DNA of 64,000 nt from Candidatus Elusimicrobium euhamitermitis (GCA_031254225.1 JAIRUU010000113.1:1-64000); one strand, 5' to 3'. Positions 16,765 through 25,382 are shown, counted from the stretch's first letter. The notes: generated from the sequence alone by a model not told the origin. A program made the numbers and translations.

Positions 16765-17631
16765 ATGTTTAACGGTGTTTACACGGCGCTGATAACGCCT
16801 TTTACTTCTGATGACAAAATAGATTTTAAAGCGCTTGAAAAAATTATTGAAGCGCAGATAAAAGCCGGCGTTGACGGACTTGTTATCCTCGGCACCACCG
16901 CGGAAACGCCGTGCCTGACGGACAAGGAAAAAGTTGAAATTGTAAAATTTGCAAAAAAAATAATAAACGGCCGTATAAAAATGGTCGTCGGCGCGGGTTT
17001 AAACTCCACCGTCCACACGCTGGAAACCGCAAAAATGCTGCTGCCTTTTGACCCTGACGCGCTGCTCATTGTTACGCCGTATTACAATAAACCTAATCCC
17101 AGCGGGCTTATAGCGCATTTTGCGGAAGTGGGCAAACTGGGCAAACCTATAATTTTATATCACGTTCCGGGCAGGACAGGACTTAAAGTGCCGCTTAAAG
17201 TTATGGCGGAACTTGTGGAACAGGTGCCGATGTTAAAGGCTGTTAAAGAATCCGAATACGACGTGACGTACCTAAACGCTGAAGCCGCGGCGCTCTCAGA
17301 CAAAATAGAGATTATAAGCGGCAACGACGATATGTTCCCTTATTTCATGGCCCTTAACGGCAAGGGCATAATATCCGTGCTGTCAAACTTCGCGCCTAAA
17401 ATACTGATTGATATTTATAAAGGCAAAAACGCTTTTAAGGTTTACGCGGAAAACCTTAAACTTATGGACGCGTGTTTTTATGAAACAAATCCGACGTGCG
17501 TTAAATATATTATGAGCAGGCTCGGTTTGTGCAATGAGAACGTGAGGCTGCCGCTGGGCCCCGTGTCGCAGGAAACAAGGAAAAAGATTGACGCCGTTTT
17601 AAGCGCGACGGACAAAAGGTTTTTATTATGA
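16765..17631 (+). CDS. dapA: 4-hydroxy-tetrahydrodipicolinate synthase
   Basis: 288 aa, full length. Condenses pyruvate with aspartate semialdehyde, the first committed step of diaminopimelate synthesis. The Schiff-base lysine is in 'MLKAVKESEYD' near residue 160, the catalytic tyrosine in 'IVTPYYNKPNP' near 133, and the arginine in 'YHVPGRTG'. The usual GTTGE motif is 'GTTAETP' here. GGAGGAG precedes the ATG. It overlaps ddh by 4 bp (ATGA). lysC, asd and dapB follow after a repeat, so all steps to meso-DAP lie within 4.4 kb. Confidence 0.95.
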   Translation: MFNGVYTALITPFTSDDKIDFKALEKIIEAQIKAGVDGLVILGTTAETPCLTDKEKVEIVKFAKKIINGRIKMVVGAGLNSTVHTLETAKMLLPFDPDALLIVTPYYNKPNPSGLIAHFAEVGKLGKPIILYHVPGRTGLKVPLKVMAELVEQVPMLKAVKESEYDVTYLNAEAAALSDKIEIISGNDDMFPYFMALNGKGIISVLSNFAPKILIDIYKGKNAFKVYAENLKLMDACFYETNPTCVKYIMSRLGLCNENVRLPLGPVSQETRKKIDAVLSATDKRFLL

Positions 17632-18503
17632 GAAAAAAAGTAATTATTGTCGGTCTGGGCAACACCGGCCGTTACACGCTGAAGGCTGTAAAAGAAAGCG
17701 GTGATTTTGAATGTATAGGCATAATACGCCGCGCCGCGGAGGCTGAATTTTATGACGGCGTACGGCAATATACTTCCGTTGAAGAACTGCCTGTCCGGCC
17801 CGACGTGGCAATTTTGTGCATTCCGTCCAAAAGCATGCCGGAAACCGCGGAGCGGTATTTGAAGAAAGGCATAAACACGGTTGACAGTTTTGATATACAC
17901 GGCGACATTGCAAAAACCGTTGAAAAGCTCGGCCCCGTGGCCGCAAAATTTGATAAAACGGCCGTAATTTCCGCCGGCTGGGACCCGGGGAGCGACAGTA
18001 TTATAAGAGCGGTTTTTAAAGCGCTTCACCCGTCGGCGCAGATTTATACGAGTTTCGGGCCTGGCATGTCCATGGGCCACAGCGTGGTCGCGCGCAGCAT
18101 TAAAGGCGTGGCGGACGCTATATCAATTACGCTGCCGCTGGGCCTTGGCAAACATAAAAGGCTTGTTTATGTTAAGCCGGACGGATCGCAGACAAAAGAA
18201 GAAATTTATAAAAATATGAAAGCGGACGATTATTTTGCGCATGACCCGCTTGAGATAGAGATTGTTGAAGACGTGACTCCGTATAAGAAACCCGGCCACG
18301 GCGGACTTGTTGAGATGGCGCAAGGGGAAACAAAAGCCGAGTTTAAGATGACGGTTAATAATCCTGAGACGACGGCGCGCGTTATGGTTGCGGCCGCGAG
18401 GGCCGCGCTGAGGATGCCGCCAGGCGCGTATACCCTGATAGACTTGCCGCCTGTAAAGATGATAGAAGGCGAGAGGATTGCGAATATTAAAAAACTTGTG
18501 TGA
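17628..18503 (+). CDS. ddh: meso-Diaminopimelate D-dehydrogenase
   Basis: 291 aa. NADPH-dependent reductive amination of tetrahydrodipicolinate directly to meso-DAP, bypassing the acylated intermediates. Visible marks: N-terminal Rossmann motif 'IIVGLGNTGRY', 'NTVDSFDIH' near 88, 'SAGWDPGSDS' near 117 and 'PGHGGLVEMA' near 225. It is shorter than the ~320-aa Corynebacterium type and close in size to the class II enzymes such as that of Symbiobacterium. It overlaps dapA by 4 bp. The presence of dapB supports the four-enzyme plus dehydrogenase route. A structured repeat starts 6 bp after the stop. Confidence 0.92.
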   Translation: MRKKVIIVGLGNTGRYTLKAVKESGDFECIGIIRRAAEAEFYDGVRQYTSVEELPVRPDVAILCIPSKSMPETAERYLKKGINTVDSFDIHGDIAKTVEKLGPVAAKFDKTAVISAGWDPGSDSIIRAVFKALHPSAQIYTSFGPGMSMGHSVVARSIKGVADAISITLPLGLGKHKRLVYVKPDGSQTKEEIYKNMKADDYFAHDPLEIEIVEDVTPYKKPGHGGLVEMAQGETKAEFKMTVNNPETTARVMVAAARAALRMPPGAYTLIDLPPVKMIEGERIANIKKLV

Positions 18504-18509
18504 GCAGGT

Positions 18510-18780
18510 GTGATTTTTCTTGAAAATCACACTTGTTTCATGCCGCCTTCGGCGGGTGTCGCTCCGCGTTCGTTTGCCGTTTCGCTCCCGTTGGTCGCTT
18601 GGTTGGGAGTTAAAAATTTCTTCGGCTTTTGGATGATTTTCAATTTTTCCGGCCTTCGCCGTACGCTTCGCCTTAAGTACTTGCTCAGGCCGGAGAAAAT
18701 TGAAAATCATCTCAAAATCCTGTGAAATTTTTGTAACGGACGCCTGAACGGCGGAACAACGAACGCCTGAACGGCGGTAA
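18510..18780 (+). repeat. Large structured interspersed repeat, copy B
   Basis: Begins 6 bp after the ddh stop. Hairpin GTGATTTTTC/GAAAATCAC (18510-18530), linker, 'TTAAAAATTTCTTCGGCTTT', left arm GATGATTTTCAATTTTTCC (18632-18650) plus GGCC, invariant GTACGCTTCGCCTTAAGTAC loop, right arm starting GGCCGGAGAAAATTGAAAAT (18688-18711), GAAATTTTT, then 'CGCCTGAACGGCGG' twice. Relative to copy A the arm sequence is different but still paired. With the module at 18803 it fills the 434-bp gap between ddh and lysC; the last part before lysC (about 18850-18920) has another 'CGCCTGAACGGCGG' and otherwise nothing recognisable. Confidence 0.85.
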
Positions 18781-18802
18781 CGACACAGCAGTATTTTCTG
18801 TC

Positions 18803-18845
18803 TTTCCCCTCGCCCCTTGCGGGAGAGGGGCAGGGGTGAGGGGTA
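18803..18845 (+). repeat. G/C-rich repeat module (CGCCCCTTGCGGGAG family)
   Basis: TTTCCCCTCGCCCCTTGCGG followed by GAGAGGGGCAGGGGTGAGGG. It folds through CCCC/GGGG pairings. The same module follows structured repeat copy D at 48453-48491, at a similar distance and after a shared 'ACACAGCA' stretch. Confidence 0.75.
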
Positions 18846-18937
18846 GCCAAAAGGTTGGGAAATTATTAGACAGGCGCCTGAACGGCGGTTTTTTACGGCG
18901 ACGGCGACGCGAGATACTTTATTTTGGAGTCTTTATA

Positions 18938-19669
18938 ATGAATGACAAAGTTGTAGTACTTAAATTCGGCGGCAATACGCTGGCCAATAAAGAAAAAATT
19001 TTGCTTGCCGTGGATTTGGTTAAAAGCAGAATAGCGCAGGGTCTGCGTCCCGTTATAGTCGCTTCCGCCAACGGAAATATGACGGATATTTTGCTGGACA
19101 ACGCTTTCAGCCTTGCCGAAAATCCGGACAAGCGGGAGCTGGACATGTTAATAACCACCGGCGAGCGCATAAGCGTCGCGCTGTTGTCCATAGCGCTGCG
19201 CGCGCGGGGCGTGAGTTCGGTTTCTCTGACGGGCTCCCAGATAGGTTTGGTTACGACGAGCCAGCACAGCGGCGCGGACATTCTGGCTTTAAAGAGCGAC
19301 AGGCTTTTTAAAGAAATTTCCGCCGGCAATATTCCTATTGTCGCGGGCTTTCAGGGAATAGGCGAAAATAAAGAGATTACCACTTTAAAGCGCGGCGGGT
19401 CTGACGTGTCCGCCGTGTTTTTGGCAAGCCAGCTGGGCGGCAACAGCGTGGAAATGATTAAAGACGTTACCGGCGTTTATAACAAAGACCCAAATAAATA
19501 CGCGGACGCGGAAAAACTTGATTTAATTGATTTTGACGTTATGTACAAATTAGCCCTGGAAGGCGCAAATGTTTTGCACCCGGACGCGGTTAAACTTGCA
19601 AAAGAAAAAAACGTGGCCATAAAAATAGTGTATTACAAAGATGGTCAGACGGGGACGGTAATCAAATGA
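18938..19669 (+). CDS. lysC: Aspartate kinase, catalytic domain only
   Basis: 243 aa. Phosphorylates aspartate as the entry step to DAP/lysine. Catalytic marks are present: 'KFGGNTLA' at the start, 'ITTGERISVALLSIAL', 'KRGGSDVSAVF', 'DVTGVYNKDPNKY' and 'GANVLHPDAVKLA'. The protein ends with the kinase domain ('VYYKDGQTGTVIK'). The two C-terminal ACT domains found in normal 400-450 aa aspartokinases are absent, and no separate ACT gene is adjacent, so feedback inhibition of the usual type is not expected. An upstream frame start at 18836 is rejected because it reads through repeat DNA; TTTGGAG lies before 18938. Overlaps asd by 4 bp. Confidence 0.92.
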   Translation: MNDKVVVLKFGGNTLANKEKILLAVDLVKSRIAQGLRPVIVASANGNMTDILLDNAFSLAENPDKRELDMLITTGERISVALLSIALRARGVSSVSLTGSQIGLVTTSQHSGADILALKSDRLFKEISAGNIPIVAGFQGIGENKEITTLKRGGSDVSAVFLASQLGGNSVEMIKDVTGVYNKDPNKYADAEKLDLIDFDVMYKLALEGANVLHPDAVKLAKEKNVAIKIVYYKDGQTGTVIK

Positions 19670-20544
19670 TAAAAGTAGGAATAATAGGAATAAACGGCAT
19701 CGTCGGGCAGACGATGCGCAAATGTCTTCTCAAAATTAAAAATATTGAGATTAAGGAATTTACGCGCGCGGACCCTTTGACGGATATGGACATAGCCGTT
19801 CTTTGCACGGACAACGCGGACAGCGTTAAATTAATCCCCGCGCTTGAGGGCAAAGCCGGTTTTATCGTGGACATGTCAAGCGAGTTCAGGCAGAAAGACG
19901 GCGTGCCGCTGGTCATACCTGAAATTAATCCGCAGACAATTACAAAAGACACAAAACTTATAGCCAGCCCTAACTGCACGGTTACGCCGCTTGTCATGGC
20001 GCTGGACGCGCTGCGCAAAGTTTATACGCCGAAGGAAATTTTCTTCTGCTCCTACCAGGCTTTGAGCGGCGGCGGCAAAAAGCTGCTTGAAGAGGCCGCA
20101 AAACCCGCGTCTATTTATTACAAAAACTGCGTGCCGCAGATAGGCAGCATTTTGGACACCGGTTATTCAAGCGAAGAACTTAAAACCGTCCTGGAAGCAA
20201 GAAAAATTTTAAATATGCCGAACCTTACGGTTTACCCGCATACCGTCAGAGTTTTTGTGGATAATTCGCACAGCCTCGGCGTTACCATTAAGGCGGAGCA
20301 GGAATTTGATTTGCAGAAGGTCAAACAGCTCTTAAGTTCATACGCCGGCATAATTTACGGCGAGAATATTTTTACGCCCAAAGAAGTTTCCGGCAAGGAC
20401 GAAGTTTTTATCTGCCGCCTGCGCGCGGATATGTACGATAAAAAAATCATACATTTCTTTACGACCATGGACAATATTCTCAAAGGCGCGGCTTTAAACG
20501 GCGCGCAGATTGTTGAATATATTATCAAAGCGGGCCTTGTATGA
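19666..20544 (+). CDS. asd: Aspartate-semialdehyde dehydrogenase
   Basis: 292 aa, on the short side for the family (about 330-370). Reduces aspartyl phosphate to the semialdehyde. The Rossmann motif is 'VGIIGINGIVGQ', the catalytic cysteine lies in 'ASPNCTVTPL' near residue 106, 'SYQALSGGGKKLLEE' follows, and the substrate/catalytic histidine is in 'TVRVFVDNSHSLGVT'. Overlaps lysC upstream and dapB downstream by 4 bp each, so the three are one tightly coupled unit. ArgC-type reductase is an alternative for a divergent member, but the DAP neighbours make Asd far more likely. Confidence 0.88.
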   Translation: MIKVGIIGINGIVGQTMRKCLLKIKNIEIKEFTRADPLTDMDIAVLCTDNADSVKLIPALEGKAGFIVDMSSEFRQKDGVPLVIPEINPQTITKDTKLIASPNCTVTPLVMALDALRKVYTPKEIFFCSYQALSGGGKKLLEEAAKPASIYYKNCVPQIGSILDTGYSSEELKTVLEARKILNMPNLTVYPHTVRVFVDNSHSLGVTIKAEQEFDLQKVKQLLSSYAGIIYGENIFTPKEVSGKDEVFICRLRADMYDKKIIHFFTTMDNILKGAALNGAQIVEYIIKAGLV

Positions 20545-21197
20545 AAAAAGTTTTAATAAACGGCGCGCAGGGCAAAATGGGCGCCATGATAGCGGACCTT
20601 GTTAAAAATAATCCGGATTACGGGCTGCAGGTTTCCGTTATGCGCGAAGTTGGGCAGAGCGCCGCCGGCGACTTTGATATAGTTATAGATTTTTCGCAGC
20701 CGGACGGCGCGCTTGAAGCTTATGAAATAGCCAAAGACAATAACGCCGCGCTTTTAATAGGCACCACAAATTTGCCCGCGTCGTTTGTTGCCGCTTTGAA
20801 GGCGGAAAAAAATATTCCCGTCTTTTTCTCGCCCAACGTAAGCATAGGCGTTTATTTGTTTACGGAAGTTTTGAAATACGCCCAAAGCCTGTATAAAGGT
20901 TATGAGCGGCGCATGGAAGAAATACATCATATACATAAAAAAGACGCGCCGTCCGGCACGGCGAAAAATCTTGCCGCCGCGCTGAAATTTCCGGTTGAAG
21001 ACATAAAATCAGTGCGGGAGGGGGAAGTCGTCGGCACGCATACTTTTATTTTGTCGTCGGAATATGAAGAAATTATTTTATCCCACGTCGCTAAAAAAAG
21101 ATTGTTGTTCGCGGAAAGCGCGGTATTAATATCGTCGTGGCTGGTCAGCCAAAAACCTGGTTTTTACGACATGAAAGATTTTGTAGAAAGAAAATGA
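20541..21197 (+). CDS. dapB: 4-hydroxy-tetrahydrodipicolinate reductase
   Basis: 218 aa, shorter than the usual 240-270. Reduces HTPA to tetrahydrodipicolinate, the substrate of Ddh. 'VLINGAQGKMGAMI' is the nucleotide-binding start, 'IGTTNL' the second loop, and 'EEIHHIHKKDAPSGTA' carries the His-His and Lys of the active site. Overlaps asd (4 bp) and the Mur ligase (4 bp). Confidence 0.93.
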   Translation: MKKVLINGAQGKMGAMIADLVKNNPDYGLQVSVMREVGQSAAGDFDIVIDFSQPDGALEAYEIAKDNNAALLIGTTNLPASFVAALKAEKNIPVFFSPNVSIGVYLFTEVLKYAQSLYKGYERRMEEIHHIHKKDAPSGTAKNLAAALKFPVEDIKSVREGEVVGTHTFILSSEYEEIILSHVAKKRLLFAESAVLISSWLVSQKPGFYDMKDFVERK

Positions 21198-22597
21198 AAA
21201 TACATTTTATAGGCATAGGCGGAATAGGAATGAGCGCGCTTGCGCAGCTTCACGCAATGGGCGGGGACAGCGTGACGGGCTCTGACCGGCTTATAAATAA
21301 AGGCATGACCGACCTGCCGGTTTTTAACGCGCTGCGCAATCTGGGCGCAATTATTTTTCCGCAGGACGGAAGCGGGATTGATAAAAATACGGAGCTTGTC
21401 ATTTTATCGTCTGCCATAGAAGAAGATAATCCGGAACTTTTAAAAGCTAAAGAGCTGGGCATAAAAACCATGCACCGCTCCGAACTTCTGGCCGCGCAGA
21501 TTGCAAAAAATAAAACTATAGCCGTTTCCGGCACCAGCGGCAAAAGCACTACGACGGCCATGATTTTTGAAATTTTGACGGCCGCGGGTTTAAGCCCGTC
21601 CGTCATAGCGGGCGGCACGCTTTTGTCTCTGCAGGAGAAAGGGTTTTATGGGAACGTTTATAAAGGCGCGGGAGACTTACTCGTCATTGAAGCTGACGAG
21701 TCTGACGGTTCCATAGTCAATTATCACACGGAAATCGGCCTTTGCCTTAATATCCAGAAAGACCATAAAGAGCTTGATATTCTGCGCGGGTTTTTTAAGG
21801 CTTTCGCGTCGCACTGTAAAACTTTTATTTATAACGGCGGCGAAAGCGGCCTTTCGGAAATTTTTCCGAAATATAAATCTTTCGGTTTGCAGGACGCGCG
21901 GGATATTAAGATGGACGGTTTTGGTTCGTCATTTGTCGCTTTTGGCATAAAATTTAAATTAAATATCCCGGGCGAACATAATATAAAAAACGCGCTTGCC
22001 GCTGTTGCGGCGTGCAAAGAACTGGGCGTTGATTTAACGTCCGCGGCCGCCGCGCTTGAAAATTTTAAAGGCGTTTACCGTCGTTTTAACGTCGTAGGAA
22101 AATACAATGAAATTGAAGTGGTGGACGATTTCGCGCACAACCCGCACAAACTTGCGGCCGCAATAAGCGCTGCGCAGCTGCGCGGCAAAAGAGTTTTGTC
22201 ATACTTCCAGCCGCACGCTTTTGCGTCAATAAAATTATTGTCAAACGAGTTTACGCAAATGCTGGCGGACACTCTGCGTCCGCAGGATATTTTTTGGCTG
22301 ACGGAAGCTTATTATCCTGGCGGCACCATACCTGAAGGCGTGACTGCCAAATCCGTCGCGGACGGCGCGTCCGCCAAAGGCCTTAAAAACGTGCGCTTCA
22401 ACAAATGCCGTGAAGAAATTTTAAAAGAAATAGCCGCCGCGGCAAAACCAGAGGACGTAATAATGGTCATGGGCGCGCGCGACCCGTCGCTTACAAACTT
22501 CGCAAAACAGATTCTGGAAACTTTAAAAACCCAAAAACACGATATTCCGCCGTGCAAAAACTGTATGCTCGGCAGCTGCTGTATTAATAACCATTAA
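21194..22597 (+). CDS. Mur ligase family protein (MurC/Mpl-like)
   Basis: 467 aa. N-terminal Rossmann 'IHFIGIGGIGMSALAQLHAM', P-loop 'GTSGKSTTT' at 113-121, 'VIEADESDGS' near 180, 'GEHNIKNALAAVAAC' near 262, and C-terminal domain 'EVVDDFAHNPHKL'. The order and the GGIGM start match MurC (UDP-MurNAc:L-Ala ligase) and Mpl (murein tripeptide ligase). The usual GTHGKTTT and AHHP motifs are changed to GTSGKSTTT and AHNP, so substrate may differ. A cysteine-rich tail (CKNCMLGSCC) is unusual. It overlaps dapB by 4 bp, and the DAP context would suit either MurC or a tripeptide-recycling Mpl. No murG, ddl or ftsQ lies nearby. Confidence 0.82.
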   Translation: MKIHFIGIGGIGMSALAQLHAMGGDSVTGSDRLINKGMTDLPVFNALRNLGAIIFPQDGSGIDKNTELVILSSAIEEDNPELLKAKELGIKTMHRSELLAAQIAKNKTIAVSGTSGKSTTTAMIFEILTAAGLSPSVIAGGTLLSLQEKGFYGNVYKGAGDLLVIEADESDGSIVNYHTEIGLCLNIQKDHKELDILRGFFKAFASHCKTFIYNGGESGLSEIFPKYKSFGLQDARDIKMDGFGSSFVAFGIKFKLNIPGEHNIKNALAAVAACKELGVDLTSAAAALENFKGVYRRFNVVGKYNEIEVVDDFAHNPHKLAAAISAAQLRGKRVLSYFQPHAFASIKLLSNEFTQMLADTLRPQDIFWLTEAYYPGGTIPEGVTAKSVADGASAKGLKNVRFNKCREEILKEIAAAAKPEDVIMVMGARDPSLTNFAKQILETLKTQKHDIPPCKNCMLGSCCINNH

Positions 22598-22598
22598 T

Positions 22599-23204
22599 AT
22601 GATAAAGGAAAAACTAAAACCGCTTTTGCTGGATTTTGTCCTGCCCGCGGCGATATCAATACTGCTTGCTTTTATTTTTAAATGGGACGCCGGCGAAATT
22701 ATTTGGGGGATTTGGGGCGCAAGTTTTTGGCTGGGTTTAATATTTTGGTTTTTAGCCGCTTTGATTATGGACTCTCCGTTTGAAGATGCCGGCAGCAAAG
22801 CTATGGCTATTCCTATAATCGGGTTTATGCCTGTATTGTTGATTTTTCAATCATACACCGCACAGCTTATTATGAAGGGCGGCATACAGGGACTTATTGA
22901 CGGATATGACGGAGTATACGTGCCGTATTTCATATATCTGGCCACAAAATTATTTTTTCCTTTTATCGCGCTGTACGTGTACGGCGAAATAAAAGGGATT
23001 TTTTTTAAAGGCTTGGACACAGGCGAACAGTTTATAAAATTTGGTATAGTTTTCGGCCGGCTGCAGCTGATAGCGTTTGTCTGTGTTTATTTAGGCAAAT
23101 ATGTTCCAGATATTTTATTGTATCTGATAGTTTTTTCAATCTGCTTTTTTCCGATAAACATATTTGAACGCGAAGAGATAAAACATGAAGATTGGCCGCA
23201 GTAA
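22599..23204 (+). CDS. Multi-pass membrane protein, unknown
   Basis: 201 aa with five or six hydrophobic segments (for example 'VLPAAISILLAFIF', 'FWLGLIFWFLAALIM', 'IPIIGFMPVLLIF', 'YLIVFSICFFPINIF'). I do not recognise the family. The ATG follows the Mur ligase stop by one base, and there is no separate ribosome site, so it is likely translated by coupling as the last gene of the DAP operon. It converges with tlyA. Confidence 0.65.
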   Translation: MIKEKLKPLLLDFVLPAAISILLAFIFKWDAGEIIWGIWGASFWLGLIFWFLAALIMDSPFEDAGSKAMAIPIIGFMPVLLIFQSYTAQLIMKGGIQGLIDGYDGVYVPYFIYLATKLFFPFIALYVYGEIKGIFFKGLDTGEQFIKFGIVFGRLQLIAFVCVYLGKYVPDILLYLIVFSICFFPINIFEREEIKHEDWPQ

Positions 23205-23212
23205 TATTTATA

Positions 23213-23962
23213 CTAATTAATTTTAATATGCCAAAGATATTCCGTGTTGCCGTGAACGCCTTTTATCGGGCTTTCAATTAATGCAAGACCGCGCGCGTTA
23301 TATTTGTCCGCCAGATTTTCATTAAAAAAATTCTGCACGCTTTTTATGGCCAGCCGGCGGTTTTCTTCCGTCTTAACTATGCCGTGAGGGACCTGCTTGG
23401 GCGTAAGTTCAAACTGCGGTTTGATGAGCAAAATTACGTCGGAATTTGCGGCCATGCATTTCAGACTCGGCTCTAAAATCATTTTGAGAGAGATAAAAGA
23501 CACGTCAACCGCCGCAGCGTCAAATTTTACGTCAAACATATCTTCCGTCATAAAACGCGCGTTGGTGTTTGGTTTAAAAATAAAATTAGGGTATTTTAAA
23601 ATTTCGCTCGCCAGCTGGCCTTTGCCCACGTCCACTCCGTAAACTTTTGCCGCGCCCGCTTTTAGAAAACAGTGGCTGAATCCGCCGGTCGCCACTCCGA
23701 CGTCCAGACAGTTTTTACCGGTCACATCAATTTTAAATTCTTTAAGCGCGTGTTCCAATTTCAGGCCGCCGCGCGAAACGTACGGGCAGGATTTTTCTTT
23801 CAGCGTAATAATATCGTCAGGCTTGACGGCATAATCCGCGCCGTGCTGCGCGGTGCCGTTAACCAAAACCTCGCCGGCCATGAGAGACGCCTGCGCTCTT
23901 GTGCGCGACTCAAAAAATCCCTGCGCGACAAGCTCCATATCCAGCCGCGGTTTCCTGGACAT
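23213..23962 (-). CDS. tlyA: TlyA-type rRNA 2'-O-methyltransferase/hemolysin family protein
   Basis: 249 aa. Residues ~3-60 are an S4 RNA-binding domain ('RLDMELVAQGFFESRTRAQA'), followed by a FtsJ-like methyltransferase domain with the SAM motif 'CLDVGVATGGFSHCFLKAGA' and a KDK-type set ('YVSRGGLKLEHAL', 'AAVDVSFISL', 'LIKPQFEL'). TlyA proteins 2'-O-methylate 16S and/or 23S rRNA. The start ATG overlaps the xseB stop (TAATG). Confidence 0.93.
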   Translation of the reverse strand: MSRKPRLDMELVAQGFFESRTRAQASLMAGEVLVNGTAQHGADYAVKPDDIITLKEKSCPYVSRGGLKLEHALKEFKIDVTGKNCLDVGVATGGFSHCFLKAGAAKVYGVDVGKGQLASEILKYPNFIFKPNTNARFMTEDMFDVKFDAAAVDVSFISLKMILEPSLKCMAANSDVILLIKPQFELTPKQVPHGIVKTEENRRLAIKSVQNFFNENLADKYNARGLALIESPIKGVHGNTEYLWHIKIN

Positions 23963-24183
23963 TAATTTTCCTCAAAAGGGGTCTCAAAAAGTTCGCCGTT
24001 TTCTTCTTTCAGAATATTTACTTTGAATTTAATTTCTTTGAGACTTGCGGAAAGTTCTTTTGCTATTTTAATGCCTTCTTCAAACAAAGGCACGGCGGAG
24101 TCAAGACCCGTTTTTTCATTTTCCAAATCCGCCGCTATTTTTTCAAGCCTCTTTAATTTTGCTTCAAAATTCTGCTCTTTCAT
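23962..24183 (-). CDS. xseB: Exodeoxyribonuclease VII small subunit
   Basis: 73 aa. 'FEAKLKRLEKIAADLENEKT' and 'SAVPLFEEGIKIAKELSASL' are the two-helix pattern of XseB. It binds XseA to form exonuclease VII. Overlaps xseA by 4 bp and tlyA by 1 bp. Confidence 0.93.
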   Translation of the reverse strand: MKEQNFEAKLKRLEKIAADLENEKTGLDSAVPLFEEGIKIAKELSASLKEIKFKVNILKEENGELFETPFEEN

Positions 24184-25376
24184 TTTTTTACCTCCGCGTC
24201 TAAAACGCCGCCGTACGTTTGTATATTTATTAAACTCTTGTCCGCGACTTCCGACGGACTTTTTATTATGTGCCCGTACTGCCGCACTACGGAAAAACCG
24301 CGTTTTAAAATATTTTCCGGATTAAGCGCGCGCAGTTTTTCCGTCAGTAAATTCAAACTGTGCGCAAATTCGTTTTTCTTATTTGCAAAAGCGTCGTTAA
24401 GCGTTAAATTTAAATCGTCAATTTCCTGTTCTTTGCGGTTTATAACGTCCGCCGGATTTTTGAAAAACCTGCTTTGCAGCGCGACGTTTATGCGGCCCTG
24501 CGGCCGCAGGCAGATATAATTTGCGCTCTGCGCCAGCCGGCGGGCAAGCTGGCCCACGTGTTTGAAAACCGAGTCCGTGCTTTCGGCCACTATTTCCGCC
24601 GCCGCGCTTGGCGTGGGCGCGCGCAGATCCGCGATAAAATCCGTTATGGTAAAATCAGTCTCGTGGCCGATGCAGGATATCGTCGGTATTTTTGACGCTG
24701 CCGCGGCGCGCGCCACAATCTCTTCGTTAAAACACCATAAATCTTCCATGCTTCCGCCGCCGCGCGCAATCAAAATCACGTCGGGTTTATTTTTTAATTT
24801 ATTTAGTTTTTTGACGGCGTCCGCTATTTGCGGCGCGGCTTCCGACCCCTGCACTAACGTCGGCGCGATAATAATTTCAAGATTAGGACGTCTGCGGCGC
24901 AGCACGCTCAAAATATCCTGAAGCGCTGCGCCTGCGGGCGACGTGACAATTCCTATTTTATTTGCAAATTTGGGCAGCGGTTTTTTGCGGTCCTGGTCAA
25001 AGAGTCCTTCTTCGGAAAGTTTTTGTTTGAGTTTCTCAAATTCCAGATATAAATCCCCGCCCCCGACGGGCACCAAAGTTTTGACTATCAGCTGGTAACG
25101 CCCCTGTTTTATATAGCAGCTGATATCGCCGCGCGCCAAAATTTTAAGGCCGTTTCTTAACTCCGCGGTCCGCGCGGCGTAACCTTTAAACAGCACGGCG
25201 GAAATCAGCGCGCCGGAATCTTTAATGTCAAAATAAATGTGGCCGCTGGCGGCTTTTTTAAGGCCGCTTATTTCGCCCTCAATTTTTACGTCGGCAAGCA
25301 CGCCCTCCAGCATTTCTTTAATGACGGTGGAAATTTCGGTAACGGAAAAAATTTTATTCGGCTCAAGTAAAGACAT
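24180..25376 (-). CDS. xseA: Exodeoxyribonuclease VII large subunit
   Basis: 398 aa. N-terminal OB-fold domain (~8-100, 'VKIEGEISGLKKAASGHIYF'), then the catalytic domain with 'IGIVTSPAGAALQDIL', 'LIARGGGSMEDLWCFNEE', 'GHETDFTITDFIADLRAPTP'. Degrades single-stranded DNA to oligonucleotides. A little shorter than the ~450-aa enterobacterial form, mostly in the C-terminal coiled-coil part. No Shine-Dalgarno site: TGTAAAAT ends 7 nt before the ATG, so the transcript is probably leaderless. xseA-xseB-tlyA is one operon. Confidence 0.95.
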   Translation of the reverse strand: MSLLEPNKIFSVTEISTVIKEMLEGVLADVKIEGEISGLKKAASGHIYFDIKDSGALISAVLFKGYAARTAELRNGLKILARGDISCYIKQGRYQLIVKTLVPVGGGDLYLEFEKLKQKLSEEGLFDQDRKKPLPKFANKIGIVTSPAGAALQDILSVLRRRRPNLEIIIAPTLVQGSEAAPQIADAVKKLNKLKNKPDVILIARGGGSMEDLWCFNEEIVARAAAASKIPTISCIGHETDFTITDFIADLRAPTPSAAAEIVAESTDSVFKHVGQLARRLAQSANYICLRPQGRINVALQSRFFKNPADVINRKEQEIDDLNLTLNDAFANKKNEFAHSLNLLTEKLRALNPENILKRGFSVVRQYGHIIKSPSEVADKSLINIQTYGGVLDAEVKK

Positions 25377-25382
25377 AATTTT

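Noticed and set aside
18510..18725. Open frame within repeat copy B, similar to the frame at 48108-48398 (shared C-terminal part)
   Set aside because: The similarity follows from the DNA repeat. The matching frame is interrupted by stops in copies A and C, and the arms vary to keep pairing, not protein sequence, so it is not taken as a gene.
18741..18890. Recurring CGCCTGAACGGCGG units as a possible CRISPR or tandem array
   Set aside because: Only three irregularly spaced units with no uniform spacers and no cas genes; better explained as repeat tail pieces.
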